A stretch of DNA of 34,113 nt from JBMDXK01 sp048594375 (GCA_048594375.1 JBMDXK010000021.1:1-34113), one strand, 5' to 3'. Positions 15,910 through 25,361 are shown, counted from the stretch's first letter. Program-made: numbers and translations. The notes: generated by a model not told the origin, from the sequence alone.

Positions 15910-18021
15910 TTATCGTCCGCGCACCATATCTTGCTCGATATGCAGTGGCGAGATATTTCCGGCCATACGCGCGCGATAGACCTGCACATTTTCAAGGACA
16001 CGCTGAACATAATTGCGGGTCTCCTGAAAAGGAATGCGCTCCACCCAATCAACCGGATCAACACGGGGGTCGCGCGGATCGCCATAACGTTGCACCCAGG
16101 TCATCACACGGGAATGCCCCGCATTATAGGCCGCAAATGTCATGATATAGGAACCACGGTATTCCGCGCTCAGCTCACCCAGATGCGCCGCACCCAAAGC
16201 CGCGTTATATGACGCATCCTGTGTCAGCAAGGCCGCATTGAAGGCCATTCCGTAATTGCTTGCGGTTCTGCGCGCCGTTGCGGGCAACATCTGCAATAGA
16301 CCACGGGCATCCGCATGAGAAACCGCCCGATGATTAAAGGCGCTCTCCTGCCGCGCAATTGAATAAACCACGGCTTTTTCAATCGCAGGACCAACGGCAC
16401 GATAGGGCGGAATACCCGAAAGCGGCCATGCGGCTACATCCAGCGGATGTCCATCCCGAATAGCGGTACGCCCCACCAGCAACTCGCCGCGTGTATCCTT
16501 GTTCTGGTGCGCAAGATTGGCAAGCAAACCCAGAAACGCCGGATCATTGCTGCTGCTGGCCAGATCACTGTAAAGGGCAATAGCCTGTTCCGGTTCATTG
16601 ATTGCATAGAGCAGTTCAATGCCGCGCACACCTGGGTTGGAGGCAAAGGCCGAACGTACTGCGTTTGAGGCTGCCGGTGGCGTCTTCAAAGGCAAATCTT
16701 TCATGCCCAGTTTGCCACGCGCCAATTGTCCATAATAAGTTGTGGTGTGGTTGGCCGCCATGGAAAAGAAACGGCCGGCGCCACCGCGATCACCGGCGGC
16801 TTCCGCCGCACGGCCTTGCCAGTAATGCGCACGGGAGCGGGTGAGGGGGCTGGAACCAATCTGCGCAATAGCATCAAAATGGCGCATGGCTGTGCGCGGA
16901 TCGTTCAAAAAGCGCAATGCTATCCAACCGGCATGGAAATGGGCATCCGCGCGGGTGGTGTCGCTGCCACCCACATGCTCGCTTGCCACCTGATAGGCGG
17001 TGCGGGCATCGTTCATATCAAGAAGATCACGGGCAAGCCAGCGGCGTTTCTGCCACCACGCATCCGGATCCACCAAGGCTGCGGCATCGCGCGGAACCTT
17101 ATGCAATACGGCTGCGGCCTCACGAATCTGGTCGTTGCGCAACAGATAATCCAGATGCGCGAAGTGATAACCTGTATAACGGCGTGCAGAAGAAGACATG
17201 CCGTTCAATGCCGCTTTTGCATTCGGCGCTTTGTTCGCCACCGCAATGCGTGCTTTGACAACGCTCTGGTAAGCCGCTGGTGCACGCTTTGCCGCACGCA
17301 ACGCATTGGTATTCTTGCCGTTCAGCAACATATATTCTGTACGGCGAACATGATCGTCCGCTGTAATCAGACCGCCAAACTCTTTTAAAATCTGGATTTC
17401 CACACTCTCTGAAAATTCGCCCCGCATCCATGCGTCTTTTACAAGCGCTGCGGCTTGTGCGCGATGGGCGCTGCGCGCCTGTGCAAGCTGCCCCATGGGC
17501 GTTGTGGCGCGGCGGTTACCAAAAAACGCATTCACTGTCTGCGGTGCCGCTTTTTCAAGATACAACGCTTCCTCCGCCCGACGGTTAATCAGCGTGCTTA
17601 CCGGCCAATGCGGATTGCGGCTCATGAACGCAATAATCCGATCCGACCCAATCTGGCGGGACGCATGGCGGATTGCCAGCCATTCAATCAACGTGCGGGT
17701 TGCCGGATCACGGGCTTGCTGTTGAAACGCCAAGCCTTCGGAAAGTCTGCCGTTGCGCAATGCCGCCAGAGCAGAGCGCACAACCGGCGCATCTTGCCGA
17801 ATATTGCGCGCACTTCCCGCCAGACCGCCAATCGCAGCTGTATGCAAGGGGGCGCTTGCGGCTGGACTTCTCTGTACAGGCAAGCCCGGTATCGGTGCAG
17901 GTGTTGTACTGGCATAAGACAAAGCAGAGCCCGGACGCGGTTCGGGCAGCGGTACACTTGCCCAGACGGCACTGCTCAATAGGGTTGAACACGCCAAACC
18001 TGCCATCATATGCTTGAGCAT
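15910..18021 (-). CDS. slt: Soluble lytic murein transglycosylase (Slt family)
   Basis: 703 residues. The signal peptide (about residues 1-21, ending SSAVWA) directs it to the periplasm. A long alpha-helical superhelix region (about 80-530) is followed by the C-terminal SLT catalytic domain with VVYSIARQESAFN (catalytic Glu559), ARGLLQMLPATA and TFAAYNAGHSRV. It cleaves the MurNAc-GlcNAc bond to give 1,6-anhydro-muropeptides, the substrate class of the AmpG permease encoded at 3440. The ATG at 18021 has GGGAG eight bases upstream; the longer frame would start at a GTG without such a site. The gene is divergent from dapA across a 275-bp spacer containing two short perfect hairpins (18090-18104 and 18211-18226). 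Confidence 0.9.
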   Translation of the reverse strand: MLKHMMAGLACSTLLSSAVWASVPLPEPRPGSALSYASTTPAPIPGLPVQRSPAASAPLHTAAIGGLAGSARNIRQDAPVVRSALAALRNGRLSEGLAFQQQARDPATRTLIEWLAIRHASRQIGSDRIIAFMSRNPHWPVSTLINRRAEEALYLEKAAPQTVNAFFGNRRATTPMGQLAQARSAHRAQAAALVKDAWMRGEFSESVEIQILKEFGGLITADDHVRRTEYMLLNGKNTNALRAAKRAPAAYQSVVKARIAVANKAPNAKAALNGMSSSARRYTGYHFAHLDYLLRNDQIREAAAVLHKVPRDAAALVDPDAWWQKRRWLARDLLDMNDARTAYQVASEHVGGSDTTRADAHFHAGWIALRFLNDPRTAMRHFDAIAQIGSSPLTRSRAHYWQGRAAEAAGDRGGAGRFFSMAANHTTTYYGQLARGKLGMKDLPLKTPPAASNAVRSAFASNPGVRGIELLYAINEPEQAIALYSDLASSSNDPAFLGLLANLAHQNKDTRGELLVGRTAIRDGHPLDVAAWPLSGIPPYRAVGPAIEKAVVYSIARQESAFNHRAVSHADARGLLQMLPATARRTASNYGMAFNAALLTQDASYNAALGAAHLGELSAEYRGSYIMTFAAYNAGHSRVMTWVQRYGDPRDPRVDPVDWVERIPFQETRNYVQRVLENVQVYRARMAGNISPLHIEQDMVRGR

Positions 18022-18296
18022 ACAGCACACTCCCTTTGGTACTTATTTCTTGTATTCCAGACACATTCTTCTTTTGCAGTCTCATTCACGATTGCGAAGC
18101 AATCCTTACTGTACGACTCAAACGAAAAATTTCCAAATAAACGCACGAGCCCTAATTTGGCCGAAAGGCATTTACGAATTGCTAACTTTGTATAAAAACA
18201 TGCACATTATGGATAAGTTTTTATCCTTCGGGCTTCCCCTTAAGCATTGCGCGGAGTAAAAGATATGCATGAACACGTTTGTTCGATGAGGATTCC

Positions 18297-19184
18297 ATGT
18301 CGCGTGTATTGCCTTTCAGAGGCTCTTTTACAGCATTAGTTACCCCCTTTGCTCACGGCGCTGTTGATGAAAGCGCCTTTCGCGCGCTGGTCAACTGGCA
18401 AATCGCAGAAGGCACACACGGTCTTGTGCCTGTGGGAACAACCGGCGAAAGCCCAACACTTTCCCACGCAGAACACAAAGCCGTGGTGGAATGGTGTGTC
18501 AAAGAAGCCGCCGGCCGCGTACCCGTTATTGCCGGTGCAGGTTCCAACTCCACCCGTGAAGCTGTCGAGCTTGCCCAGCACGCCGAAGAAGCCGGTGCCG
18601 ATGCTGTACTGGTGGTGACACCTTATTATAATAAACCCGGCCAATCGGGGCTTTATGCGCACTATAAAGCCATCAATGATGCCATCGGCATTCCGATTTT
18701 TATTTATAACATCCCCGGCCGCAGCGTCATTGATATGAGCGTCGAGACAATGGCGCGGCTGTTTGAACTGCCAAACATTGTCGGCGTGAAAGACGCTACC
18801 GCCAATCTGGCGCGCCCCAGCTTGCAACGTCAGGCCATGGGGGCAGATTTCATCCAGCTTTCCGGCGAAGATGCAACCGCCCTCGGTTTTATGGCACATG
18901 GAGGACATGGCTGCATTTCTGTTGCTTCTAACGTGGCGCCGCGTCTGTGTGCCGATTTCCAGAACGCCTGTCTGGAAGGGCGTTATGGGGATGCGCTGCG
19001 TATTCAGGATAAACTGATGCCGCTGCACACCGCGCTTTTCCTGGAAAGCAATCCGGCTCCGGCAAAATATGCGCTTTCCTTGCTCGGACGCGCACAGGCC
19101 GATGTGCGCTTGCCGCTTATGGAAATTTCTGCTGCCACACAACAGGCTGTGCGGCAGGCAATGGAACATGCGGAACTGCTGTAA
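18297..19184 (+). CDS. dapA: 4-hydroxy-tetrahydrodipicolinate synthase
   Basis: 295 residues, the usual length. A TIM-barrel class I aldolase that condenses pyruvate with aspartate semialdehyde, the first committed step of lysine and meso-diaminopimelate synthesis. Visible catalytic parts: VGTTGESPTL (the Thr-Thr proton relay), YYNKPGQSG, FIYNIPGR with Tyr137, and Schiff-base Lys165 in VGVKDATAN. The ATG at 18297 has GAGG upstream and matches the family start better than the TTG six codons earlier. It supplies the cross-linking amino acid of peptidoglycan, next to a peptidoglycan-cleaving enzyme and a lipid II flippase. Confidence 0.95.
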   Translation: MSRVLPFRGSFTALVTPFAHGAVDESAFRALVNWQIAEGTHGLVPVGTTGESPTLSHAEHKAVVEWCVKEAAGRVPVIAGAGSNSTREAVELAQHAEEAGADAVLVVTPYYNKPGQSGLYAHYKAINDAIGIPIFIYNIPGRSVIDMSVETMARLFELPNIVGVKDATANLARPSLQRQAMGADFIQLSGEDATALGFMAHGGHGCISVASNVAPRLCADFQNACLEGRYGDALRIQDKLMPLHTALFLESNPAPAKYALSLLGRAQADVRLPLMEISAATQQAVRQAMEHAELL

Positions 19185-19338
19185 AATGTTTCTTTGTGAA
19201 GAAGTAACGGCATCTGTCTGCAATGCGCTGATCACATGCGTTGCGTGTGCCGCATTGCACCCTACCGGACGGACAAGCGTTATTCCCCTCACCACAGCAT
19301 ATTCAAGCGTATCGTTCTAAAGTTTGGAGTCACATCTT

Positions 19339-19824
19339 ATGGCAGAAAAAAAACATCCCGCAGGAAAGCGCCCCCCGCGCGTGATTGCCGATAACCGCAA
19401 AGCACGCTTCAATTATGAAGTGCGGGAAGTTTTTGAAGCGGGTATTGTGCTCACGGGTACGGAAGTGAAATCCCTGCGTGCCAGCAAAGTCACCTTGGGC
19501 GAATCCTACGCCGGTGAATACAATGGCGAAATCTGGCTTTACAATTCCCACATCCCCGAATACCTGCAAGCCAACCGCTTTAACCACGAGCCACGCCGTC
19601 CCCGCAAGCTGCTGCTCAACCGCAGACAGATCAACAAGCTGATAGGTGCCGTACAGCGCGAAGGCATGGCGCTGGTGCCGCTCAAACTCTATTTTGACAG
19701 CCACGGACGGGCAAAGCTGGAGCTTTCGCTCGCCAAGGGCAAAAAACTGCACGACAAACGCGAAACCGCAAAAAAACGCGATTGGGATCGGGAAAAAGCA
19801 CGGGTCATGAAAGATCGGGGATAG
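19339..19824 (+). CDS. smpB: SsrA-binding protein SmpB
   Basis: 161 residues. It has the full SmpB core: VIADNRKARFNYEV, EAGIVLTGTEVKSLR, SYAGEYNGEIWLYNSHI, PRKLLLNRRQINKL and a basic C-terminal tail (KGKKLHDKRETAKKRDWDREKAR) that enters the ribosomal A site and mRNA channel. It delivers tmRNA to stalled ribosomes. The ATG at 19339 is preceded by GGAG with 9-base spacing. The dapA-smpB order is common in Rhizobiales. No tmRNA gene is seen in the window. Confidence 0.95.
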   Translation: MAEKKHPAGKRPPRVIADNRKARFNYEVREVFEAGIVLTGTEVKSLRASKVTLGESYAGEYNGEIWLYNSHIPEYLQANRFNHEPRRPRKLLLNRRQINKLIGAVQREGMALVPLKLYFDSHGRAKLELSLAKGKKLHDKRETAKKRDWDREKARVMKDRG

Positions 19825-19984
19825 TATTTGCTGTGCGCGAAAATACGAGTCTTTTGAATCGCTTGCGCGGGGTTGCTTAAAGGTTGATTCAAATGCCTCC
19901 GTGTTGCGAAGTGATGCTAATATTTTCGTCTATCCTATTGTTTTTATATATTTTATTGTCGTTAATTGAAGCGTGGGGTGCAGC

Positions 19985-21499
19985 ATGTGGCGCCAAGTGG
20001 CATCGGTTGGTGGATTGACACTGCTATCACGGCTTTTCGGATTTATCCGCGATGTCATGATGGCGGCAGTGCTGGGAGCAGGACCCTTGGCGGATGCGTT
20101 TATGGTGGCGTTTCGGCTCCCCAATCATTTTCGCACCATCTTTGCGGAAGGGGCTTTCAACGCAGCTTTTCTACCCCGCTACACCGCAACATTAACGGCA
20201 GAAGGCCAAAAAGCCGCGGCCACTTTTGCGGGTATGATTTTTGTTCTGACGCTTGTTGTGCAAGGCATCATTCTTGTGCTGGCGCTGGGTTTTACGCCTG
20301 TGCTGGTGGCATTGCTGGCACCGGGCTTTGCCAGCGATCCCGAACAGGTTGCGCATACCATTGAATTGACACGCATTACCTTTCCCTACTTGGGTTTCAT
20401 TGCAGTGCTGACACTGATTGGCGGCATTCTGAATGCGCATCGGCGTTTTGCAGCGGTGGCTGCCGCACCCATCCTGCTCAATGTCTGCATGATTGCCGCA
20501 CTGTTTTTCGGCTCTTATTTTCCCTCTGCGGCTCATGCACTGGCATGGGGCGTGGTGGCATCGGGCGCTGCCCAGCTGGTGTGGGTATGGGTGGCTTTGC
20601 TGCGTTCGGGTAACCGTCTCAAGCCGGTTTGGCCGCGCTATACGGCCGACGTGAAAGCGTTTATGAAGGCATTTTTTCCCGCAACGCTCGGTGCTGCCGG
20701 AATGCAGATTGCCATGTTTGCCGACACGATCATTGCTTCGTTTCTGACGGCTGGCTCTGTTTCCTATCTTTATTATGCGGAGCGGTTATACCAATTGCCG
20801 CTGGCAATTTTTGGCATTGCCATTGGCACCGTGTTGCTGCCGTCACTGGCAGCGCGGTTCGCCGCAGGGGATCAACAGGGCGCGCGGGATAAGCTCAACC
20901 GCGCCCTTGAAGGAACATTGCTGTTGACGGTGCCGTGTGTGGTGGCTTTTTTGCTGGCTTCCCAAGCCATTATGGAAGTGCTGTTCCGGCGCGGTGCATT
21001 TGATACGGTTGCGGTTATCGGATCGGCACAGGCGCTGGAAGCTTATGCCATCGGGCTGATTGCGGCGGTGCTGCTGCGGGTGTTTACGCCGGGATTCCAT
21101 TCCAAAGGCGATACTGCAACGCCGGTAAAGGCGCTGGCGATTGCCATGATTATCAATGTGGTTTTGAAGCTGGTGCTGGTGGAGCCTTTAGCGCACGCGG
21201 GTTTGGCGCTGGCAACATCCATTGGCGCATGGGTCAATATTCTTATTCTGGCTTACTTGCTCTACCGCCGCGGTGATTTCAGCCCTGATGCACTGCTTTG
21301 GAAACGCTGCAGCATTATTGTGTTGGGGGGTGTTTTCATGGCGCTGACCATGGAAATGATGCAGCCCATTGTTCTGCCGCTGCAAGGGCTTATTCCTCAG
21401 CATCCTTTGCTGATCTCTCTGGGTGTGCAGGGTGGAGTGGCAGGAGCAGTCTATCTGCTGCTGCTGACGGCCGGATGGCGGCTGTTTGCCAGAAGGTAA
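19985..21499 (+). CDS. murJ: Lipid II flippase MurJ (MviN)
   Basis: 504 residues with about 14 hydrophobic segments (MOP/MATE-like superfamily). The N-terminus SVGGLTLLSRLFGFIRDVMMAAVLGAGPLADAFMVAFRLPN-FRTIFAEGAFNAAFLP, given in parts, is the MurJ signature with the Arg residues of the central cavity. It translocates undecaprenyl-linked lipid II for peptidoglycan synthesis. The ATG at 19985 has a GGGG ribosome site seven bases before; the frame upstream begins with GTG. It should not be counted as the Wzx flippase of the nearby polysaccharide locus, because the MurJ motifs are clear. Confidence 0.92.
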   Translation: MWRQVASVGGLTLLSRLFGFIRDVMMAAVLGAGPLADAFMVAFRLPNHFRTIFAEGAFNAAFLPRYTATLTAEGQKAAATFAGMIFVLTLVVQGIILVLALGFTPVLVALLAPGFASDPEQVAHTIELTRITFPYLGFIAVLTLIGGILNAHRRFAAVAAAPILLNVCMIAALFFGSYFPSAAHALAWGVVASGAAQLVWVWVALLRSGNRLKPVWPRYTADVKAFMKAFFPATLGAAGMQIAMFADTIIASFLTAGSVSYLYYAERLYQLPLAIFGIAIGTVLLPSLAARFAAGDQQGARDKLNRALEGTLLLTVPCVVAFLLASQAIMEVLFRRGAFDTVAVIGSAQALEAYAIGLIAAVLLRVFTPGFHSKGDTATPVKALAIAMIINVVLKLVLVEPLAHAGLALATSIGAWVNILILAYLLYRRGDFSPDALLWKRCSIIVLGGVFMALTMEMMQPIVLPLQGLIPQHPLLISLGVQGGVAGAVYLLLLTAGWRLFARR

Positions 21500-21570
21500 G
21501 CTGTTGCAAACGCATCGCCTTACAACGCTTTGTAATAAATGTGATGCTACCGTGAGTGCAAGATATTCCC

Positions 21571-21587
21571 GTTCCTCTTATAGGAAC
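21571..21587. terminator. Weak hairpin between murJ and the toxin-antitoxin pair
   Basis: GTTCCT / AGGAAC stem with a 5-nt loop between the convergent murJ and antitoxin genes. There is no U-run on either side, so termination is only a guess from position. Confidence 0.3.
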
Positions 21588-21596
21588 TTGGCTGTA

Positions 21597-21878
21597 TCAG
21601 GCGGCTTCATGGATGCGCAGTTCAATATGAAGACCAGCAGCTGTTGCCATATTTACTAACGCATCAAGGCCAAAAAGATTAATCTTGCCACGCATCAAAT
21701 CAGAAATACGCGGCTGAGTAACCCCGAATAACTTAGCGGCCTGTGCCTGCGTGATTTCTGTACGGCTGATATGGTTTTTTAGCGCTGTCAGCAGAACAGA
21801 GCGCAGTTTCATGTTTTCGGCTTCTGTTGGAGTGTCTTCGATGGCATCCCAGATATTGGAAAATCTTTGATTGCTCAT
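21597..21878 (-). CDS. XRE-family antitoxin (helix-turn-helix)
   Basis: 93 residues. The helix-turn-helix lies at about 42-70 (ITQAQAAKLFGVTQPRISDLMRG), of the HTH_37/COG5606 kind that partners Gp49/RelE-like toxins. The N-terminal 35 residues are acidic and probably bind the toxin. It follows the toxin gene with an ATGA 4-bp overlap, so it is made by coupled translation. By analogy with HigA it should repress its own promoter together with the toxin. The final residues (HIELRIHEAA) form a short strand seen in this group. Confidence 0.82.
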   Translation of the reverse strand: MSNQRFSNIWDAIEDTPTEAENMKLRSVLLTALKNHISRTEITQAQAAKLFGVTQPRISDLMRGKINLFGLDALVNMATAAGLHIELRIHEAA

Positions 21879-22213
21879 TTACCTAGCTCCTTTATCAAGT
21901 TGCGGTACCGCCTGATTGCTAAATCCAAATCTACTTTACTGGTTTTTTGTGTTTTCTTCTGAAAACAGTGCAGCACATATACAGCCTCAGAAAACTTGGC
22001 AACATAGATAACTCTGAATGCCCCGCTGGCATCATAAATCCGGATTTCTTTCACACCTTGTCCCACAGTATTCATGGGTTTCCAGTTATCCGGTTCGTAA
22101 CCATGTTGCACCTGATCGAGTTGGTGCCCTGCCTCACGTCTTGCGATCAACGGAAATTCCCGAAGATCATCAAGTGAACTGCCACAAAATTCAATCGGTT
22201 TAGGAACTACCAT
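21875..22213 (-). CDS. RelE/ParE-superfamily toxin (Gp49/HigB-like)
   Basis: 112 residues. The pattern DLREFPLIARREAGHQLDQVQHG, VKEIRIYDASGAFRVIYVAKF and VYVLHCFQKKTQKTSKVDLDLAIRRY, read in pieces, is that of the phage-derived Gp49 family (COG4679) of type II toxins. Members are usually ribosome-dependent mRNA interferases. The conserved Arg of RVIYVAKF and the basic C-terminus are present, so the toxin looks intact. The toxin-first order is typical of HigBA-like pairs. The pair sits between a cell-wall gene and a surface polysaccharide locus, a usual place for acquired modules, though its base composition is not strongly unusual. Confidence 0.8.
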   Translation of the reverse strand: MVVPKPIEFCGSSLDDLREFPLIARREAGHQLDQVQHGYEPDNWKPMNTVGQGVKEIRIYDASGAFRVIYVAKFSEAVYVLHCFQKKTQKTSKVDLDLAIRRYRNLIKELGK

Positions 22214-22219
22214 ATCTTA

Positions 22220-22248
22220 TCTATACAAAATTTTATATGAGTTGGCAA
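22220..22248 (-). promoter_or_regulatory. Promoter and palindromic operator of the toxin-antitoxin operon
   Basis: Minus strand: TTGCCA (22248-22243), 17 bases, TATAGA (22225-22220). The spacer holds the near-perfect palindrome ATACAAAATTTTATAT (plus strand, 22223-22238), well placed to be the operator for autorepression. Transcription would start within a base or two of the toxin ATG at 22213, giving a leaderless message. Confidence 0.6.
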
Positions 22249-22275
22249 GTATTTCTGATCGTGGTTTTCTTGCGC

Positions 22276-23526
22276 TTATAATGGCCGATAGGATTCTTTC
22301 TGCCATTGCAGGGATGCAGCGGCCAGACCCCAGCACAGGCCAAGGATCAGGTACATGTGCCGCCAGTGATCCACATCAATAATCCACGCTTCAATCATCA
22401 TGACGGTGAAGGCAGAGACGGAGCAGATGTGAATCTTCTGCCACGGTGTGCGCATGAACACGGTTTTAAAGCTGATAATCAGGGTCAGGACTGTGAGGGC
22501 AATAAAGGCAAAACCGCCCAGCCATGTATAAGACAAAAACGCATTCAGATAAGTGTTGTGCGGATCTTCGCCGTAATAATTGGCAAACTGCAACATACCG
22601 ATGCCGAGCGGATGTTCCATTGCCAGTTGAAAGCCTAAAACATGCCGCCCAAAACGGCCAACCGCGCCCACATCGTATTCCTGATCCAGCGCTGCGCGGG
22701 CGCGCAGGGTTTCTCCCACCGACTCAAGGGATAACAGGACGCCCACCAGGGCGATAACCGTCACAATACCCAGAATGGATAAAATAATGATGCGGGTGCG
22801 TTCGCGCGGGGAGGGTGATGTTAAAAACGTCAACAGGGTCATCAGCATGACCGTGGCTGCCAAAGCACCCCACGCACCACGGGAAAAAGTCAGCACAATT
22901 GCCAGCACAATCATGCCCAGCAGCGGCAAAGTGGTGGGCAGGGCTTTCATACCACGGTCATAGATTTTCTGGATAAGATAGGTTGCAGGAACCACAAGGA
23001 AAGGCCCGAACACGTTGGCATCCTTGAAGGTGGCCTTCACGCGGTTGCCGTAAATCAGAAATGTATCCGCAGAAGGCATAATGCCAAAATAGGCCAGAAC
23101 CCCAATGGTGCTGGCAATAAAAGCACCCCACACCCATGCGTTACACACAACAGTTGCGCGTTTAAGCGGCTGTTCGCTCACCGCCATGGCAATAAAAATG
23201 CCGGTGATGGCCAGAAAAATACCCACAATTGTCCATTGAACCGTATCGCGCTCGTTTTCTAAAAAACCCATCAGGCAGATGGCGGCGCCCAAATGATACA
23301 AAAACAACAAAAAAAACAGCGGATTGAGCGCCTTGTTCCAGCGCAATCCGGTCATCAGGAAAAAGCCACAGGCCGCAATTGCCAAAAGATCATACGGCGC
23401 CGGTTCAAACAGCACAAAAAAACCGGAAAACACCAGCAGCCACAACAATCCGTTCTGGAGTGTGCTGGCACGCACACTCAAGCGTGACGGTTGATAATGC
23501 TCATAAGCCGGTGTGTTGGAGGTCAA
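22276..23526 (-). CDS. O-antigen ligase/Wzy-like polysaccharide polymerase
   Basis: 416 residues, about 10-12 hydrophobic segments and a large periplasmic loop. The second half has FSRGAWGALAATVM and a loop with RFGRHVLGFQLAMEHPLGIG and EDPHNTYLNAFLSYTWLGG, the PF04932 (Wzy/WaaL) pattern including the HNTYL motif. In the context of a glycosylphosphotransferase and Wza/Wzc genes it is more likely a repeat-unit polymerase than a lipid A ligase. It starts with TTG at 23526, overlapping the TGA of the upstream gene (TTGA). GGAG eight bases before supports this start, and the next in-frame Met is at residue 57 inside a membrane segment. Confidence 0.8.
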   Translation of the reverse strand: MTSNTPAYEHYQPSRLSVRASTLQNGLLWLLVFSGFFVLFEPAPYDLLAIAACGFFLMTGLRWNKALNPLFFLLFLYHLGAAICLMGFLENERDTVQWTIVGIFLAITGIFIAMAVSEQPLKRATVVCNAWVWGAFIASTIGVLAYFGIMPSADTFLIYGNRVKATFKDANVFGPFLVVPATYLIQKIYDRGMKALPTTLPLLGMIVLAIVLTFSRGAWGALAATVMLMTLLTFLTSPSPRERTRIIILSILGIVTVIALVGVLLSLESVGETLRARAALDQEYDVGAVGRFGRHVLGFQLAMEHPLGIGMLQFANYYGEDPHNTYLNAFLSYTWLGGFAFIALTVLTLIISFKTVFMRTPWQKIHICSVSAFTVMMIEAWIIDVDHWRHMYLILGLCWGLAAASLQWQKESYRPL

Positions 23527-25076
23527 TAAGCGTTCTCCGTTTTCAGCAATGCAAAAGGAGTGCGTGCCAGAATAAGCAGATCAAACGCCACAGACCAGTT
23601 TTCAATGTAATACAGATCATGCTCCACGCGATGCTGGATTTTTTCTTCCGTATCGGTTTCCCCGCGCCAGCCGTTGATTTGCGCCCAGCCGGTAATACCC
23701 GGCTTCACACGGTGACGGGAAAAATACCCATCCACCACTTCACCATACAGCTGGTTCGCGGCTTTGGCATGGACGGCATGGGGACGAGGACCAACCAGTG
23801 ACAGATTGCCAAACAGCACCACGTTCAGCAGTTGCGGCAATTCATCAAGACTGGTTTTGCGGATAAATTTGCCCACACGGGTAATGCGGGGATCATCCTT
23901 GGTGGCCAGCTTCGAGGCGGTCGGATCGCATTGTTCGGTGTACATGGAGCGGAACTTGAACACTTCAATCAGCTCGTTATTAAAGCCGTAGCGGCGCTGT
24001 TTGAAAAACACAGGCCCTTTGGAATCCAGCTTGATGGCAATGGCCGTTACAAGCATGACCGGCAGCAGCACCAGCAGCAACAGCGAGCCGACAATCCGGT
24101 CAAACAGCCATTTGACCACCACATCCCAATCGGCAATCGGTTTATCAAACACATCCAGCACCGGCACCGAACCAATATAAGAATAAGAACGGGGACGGAA
24201 TTTAAGCCGGTTGGTATGGGCAGAAAGCCGAATATCGACCGGCAGTACAGAAAGCTTTTGCAACATTTGCAAAATGCGGCTTTCAGCGGTAATCGGCAAG
24301 GTAAAGATAATCAGATCAAGCCGCGTGCTGCGCGCAAATTCCACCAGAGTGTCCACCGTACCCAGTTTGGGGTAACCTGCCACCATGTTCGGGGAGCGTT
24401 CATCGGTGCGGTCATCGAACACGCCGGAAATTACCACATCGGTATGGGGATCTTTTTCAATTTCACGGATCAGGCTTTCACCGGCCTCACCACCGCCCAC
24501 AATGACGCTGCGGCGGATCAGGCGACCGTTTTGTGTCCACTTCCGCACCAGAATAAACAATACAGAACGGAAAAAGGCCAGCATCAACAAACCGTTGACG
24601 CACCACAGCCCATGCCACTGCTTCCAGCCTGTGCCGCCATAACCAAACAATGCCCCTGTGCCAAGCATCACAATAAACAACCCGACCCAGATGGCCGGAA
24701 TGCGCAAAATCTGCTGAAAACGGTTGCGGAACATGGTCACGCGGTAAAGCCCCGCGCAATCAAAAGCAAAAATGGCCAGCGCGGTCAGGCCTGGCAATAT
24801 GATATAGTCCACCATGGCCCACGGCTCCGGTGAGCCATACGAAATAATCACATGCGAGACAAATCCCGTCAGGAGCAAAAGCGTAAATTCAATCAGACGG
24901 GTAAGGCCAACCAGCACAATAGGTGAATAAGCAGGAGGCAAGCGCTCATTCGCGACCATACGCGCCAAAGCGCCCAGATTTTTTGCTGATTCAGACGCCG
25001 ATGCAGCCTGTGCGGCCGGTTCAGCATTGTGAGCGGGTTTTGTGCGCAACAGATCCCTTGGGGTCAGGCCAAACAT
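23523..25076 (-). CDS. Polyprenyl-phosphate hexose-1-phosphate transferase (WcaJ/PssY type)
   Basis: 517 residues. Four N-terminal hydrophobic segments are followed by a cytoplasmic nucleotide-binding-like domain (VGGGEAGESLIREIEKDPHTDVV at about 190-212) and a C-terminal Bac_transf domain. The catalytic domain includes KQRRYGFNNELIEVFKFRSM, RITRVGKFIRKTSLDELPQLLNV (in two blocks) and GNLSLVGPRPH. It loads the first sugar phosphate onto undecaprenyl phosphate to begin repeat-unit synthesis. The frame is open 48 codons upstream, but the ATG at 25076 has GGAG upstream and gives the standard N-terminus. It is coupled to the polymerase-like gene by a 4-bp overlap. The 285-bp spacer upstream (25077-25361) shows no clear promoter. 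Confidence 0.9.
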   Translation of the reverse strand: MFGLTPRDLLRTKPAHNAEPAAQAASASESAKNLGALARMVANERLPPAYSPIVLVGLTRLIEFTLLLLTGFVSHVIISYGSPEPWAMVDYIILPGLTALAIFAFDCAGLYRVTMFRNRFQQILRIPAIWVGLFIVMLGTGALFGYGGTGWKQWHGLWCVNGLLMLAFFRSVLFILVRKWTQNGRLIRRSVIVGGGEAGESLIREIEKDPHTDVVISGVFDDRTDERSPNMVAGYPKLGTVDTLVEFARSTRLDLIIFTLPITAESRILQMLQKLSVLPVDIRLSAHTNRLKFRPRSYSYIGSVPVLDVFDKPIADWDVVVKWLFDRIVGSLLLLVLLPVMLVTAIAIKLDSKGPVFFKQRRYGFNNELIEVFKFRSMYTEQCDPTASKLATKDDPRITRVGKFIRKTSLDELPQLLNVVLFGNLSLVGPRPHAVHAKAANQLYGEVVDGYFSRHRVKPGITGWAQINGWRGETDTEEKIQHRVEHDLYYIENWSVAFDLLILARTPFALLKTENAY

Positions 25077-25361
25077 GTTTTCTTCTTCTCCAATGGGCAG
25101 AACTGTACACTGCCCCATACAGTCTTGCGCCGCGCCGGATGCTGTTTCAAGCCCCGCAATCGTGCAAAACAATCTACCATACTTTTCGGGAAGGCTAAAT
25201 AAAACATAGAGTGGTTTCAAATAACAATGTGATATGAAACTACCTTAAGTTCTTGTTTTTAAACAATTATCAAACGCTAAGCCGTAATTGCTTTTACTGA
25301 AATTGCCAAAGTACCGAACACGCACAAAACACCATTATGCTGCTGGCGCTGTGACGTTATT

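Noticed and set aside
18200..18259. 19-codon ORF upstream of dapA as a leader peptide
   Set aside because: It has no run of lysine codons or terminator/antiterminator structure and lacks a good ribosome site.
19985..21499. MOP-family protein as the Wzx flippase of the polysaccharide locus
   Set aside because: The N-terminal signature and the dapA/smpB surroundings are those of MurJ, and it is on the other strand, separated by the toxin-antitoxin pair.
21571..21590. GTTCCT...AGGAACTT resembles part of an FRT recombination site
   Set aside because: Only the outer bases of the arms agree; the spacer and second arm of FRT are missing and no recombinase is present. It is treated as a short hairpin.
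22306..25198. Several long plus-strand open frames across the polysaccharide genes
   Set aside because: They lie opposite clear minus-strand genes with conserved motifs and have low-complexity, His/Gln-rich translations typical of shadow frames.
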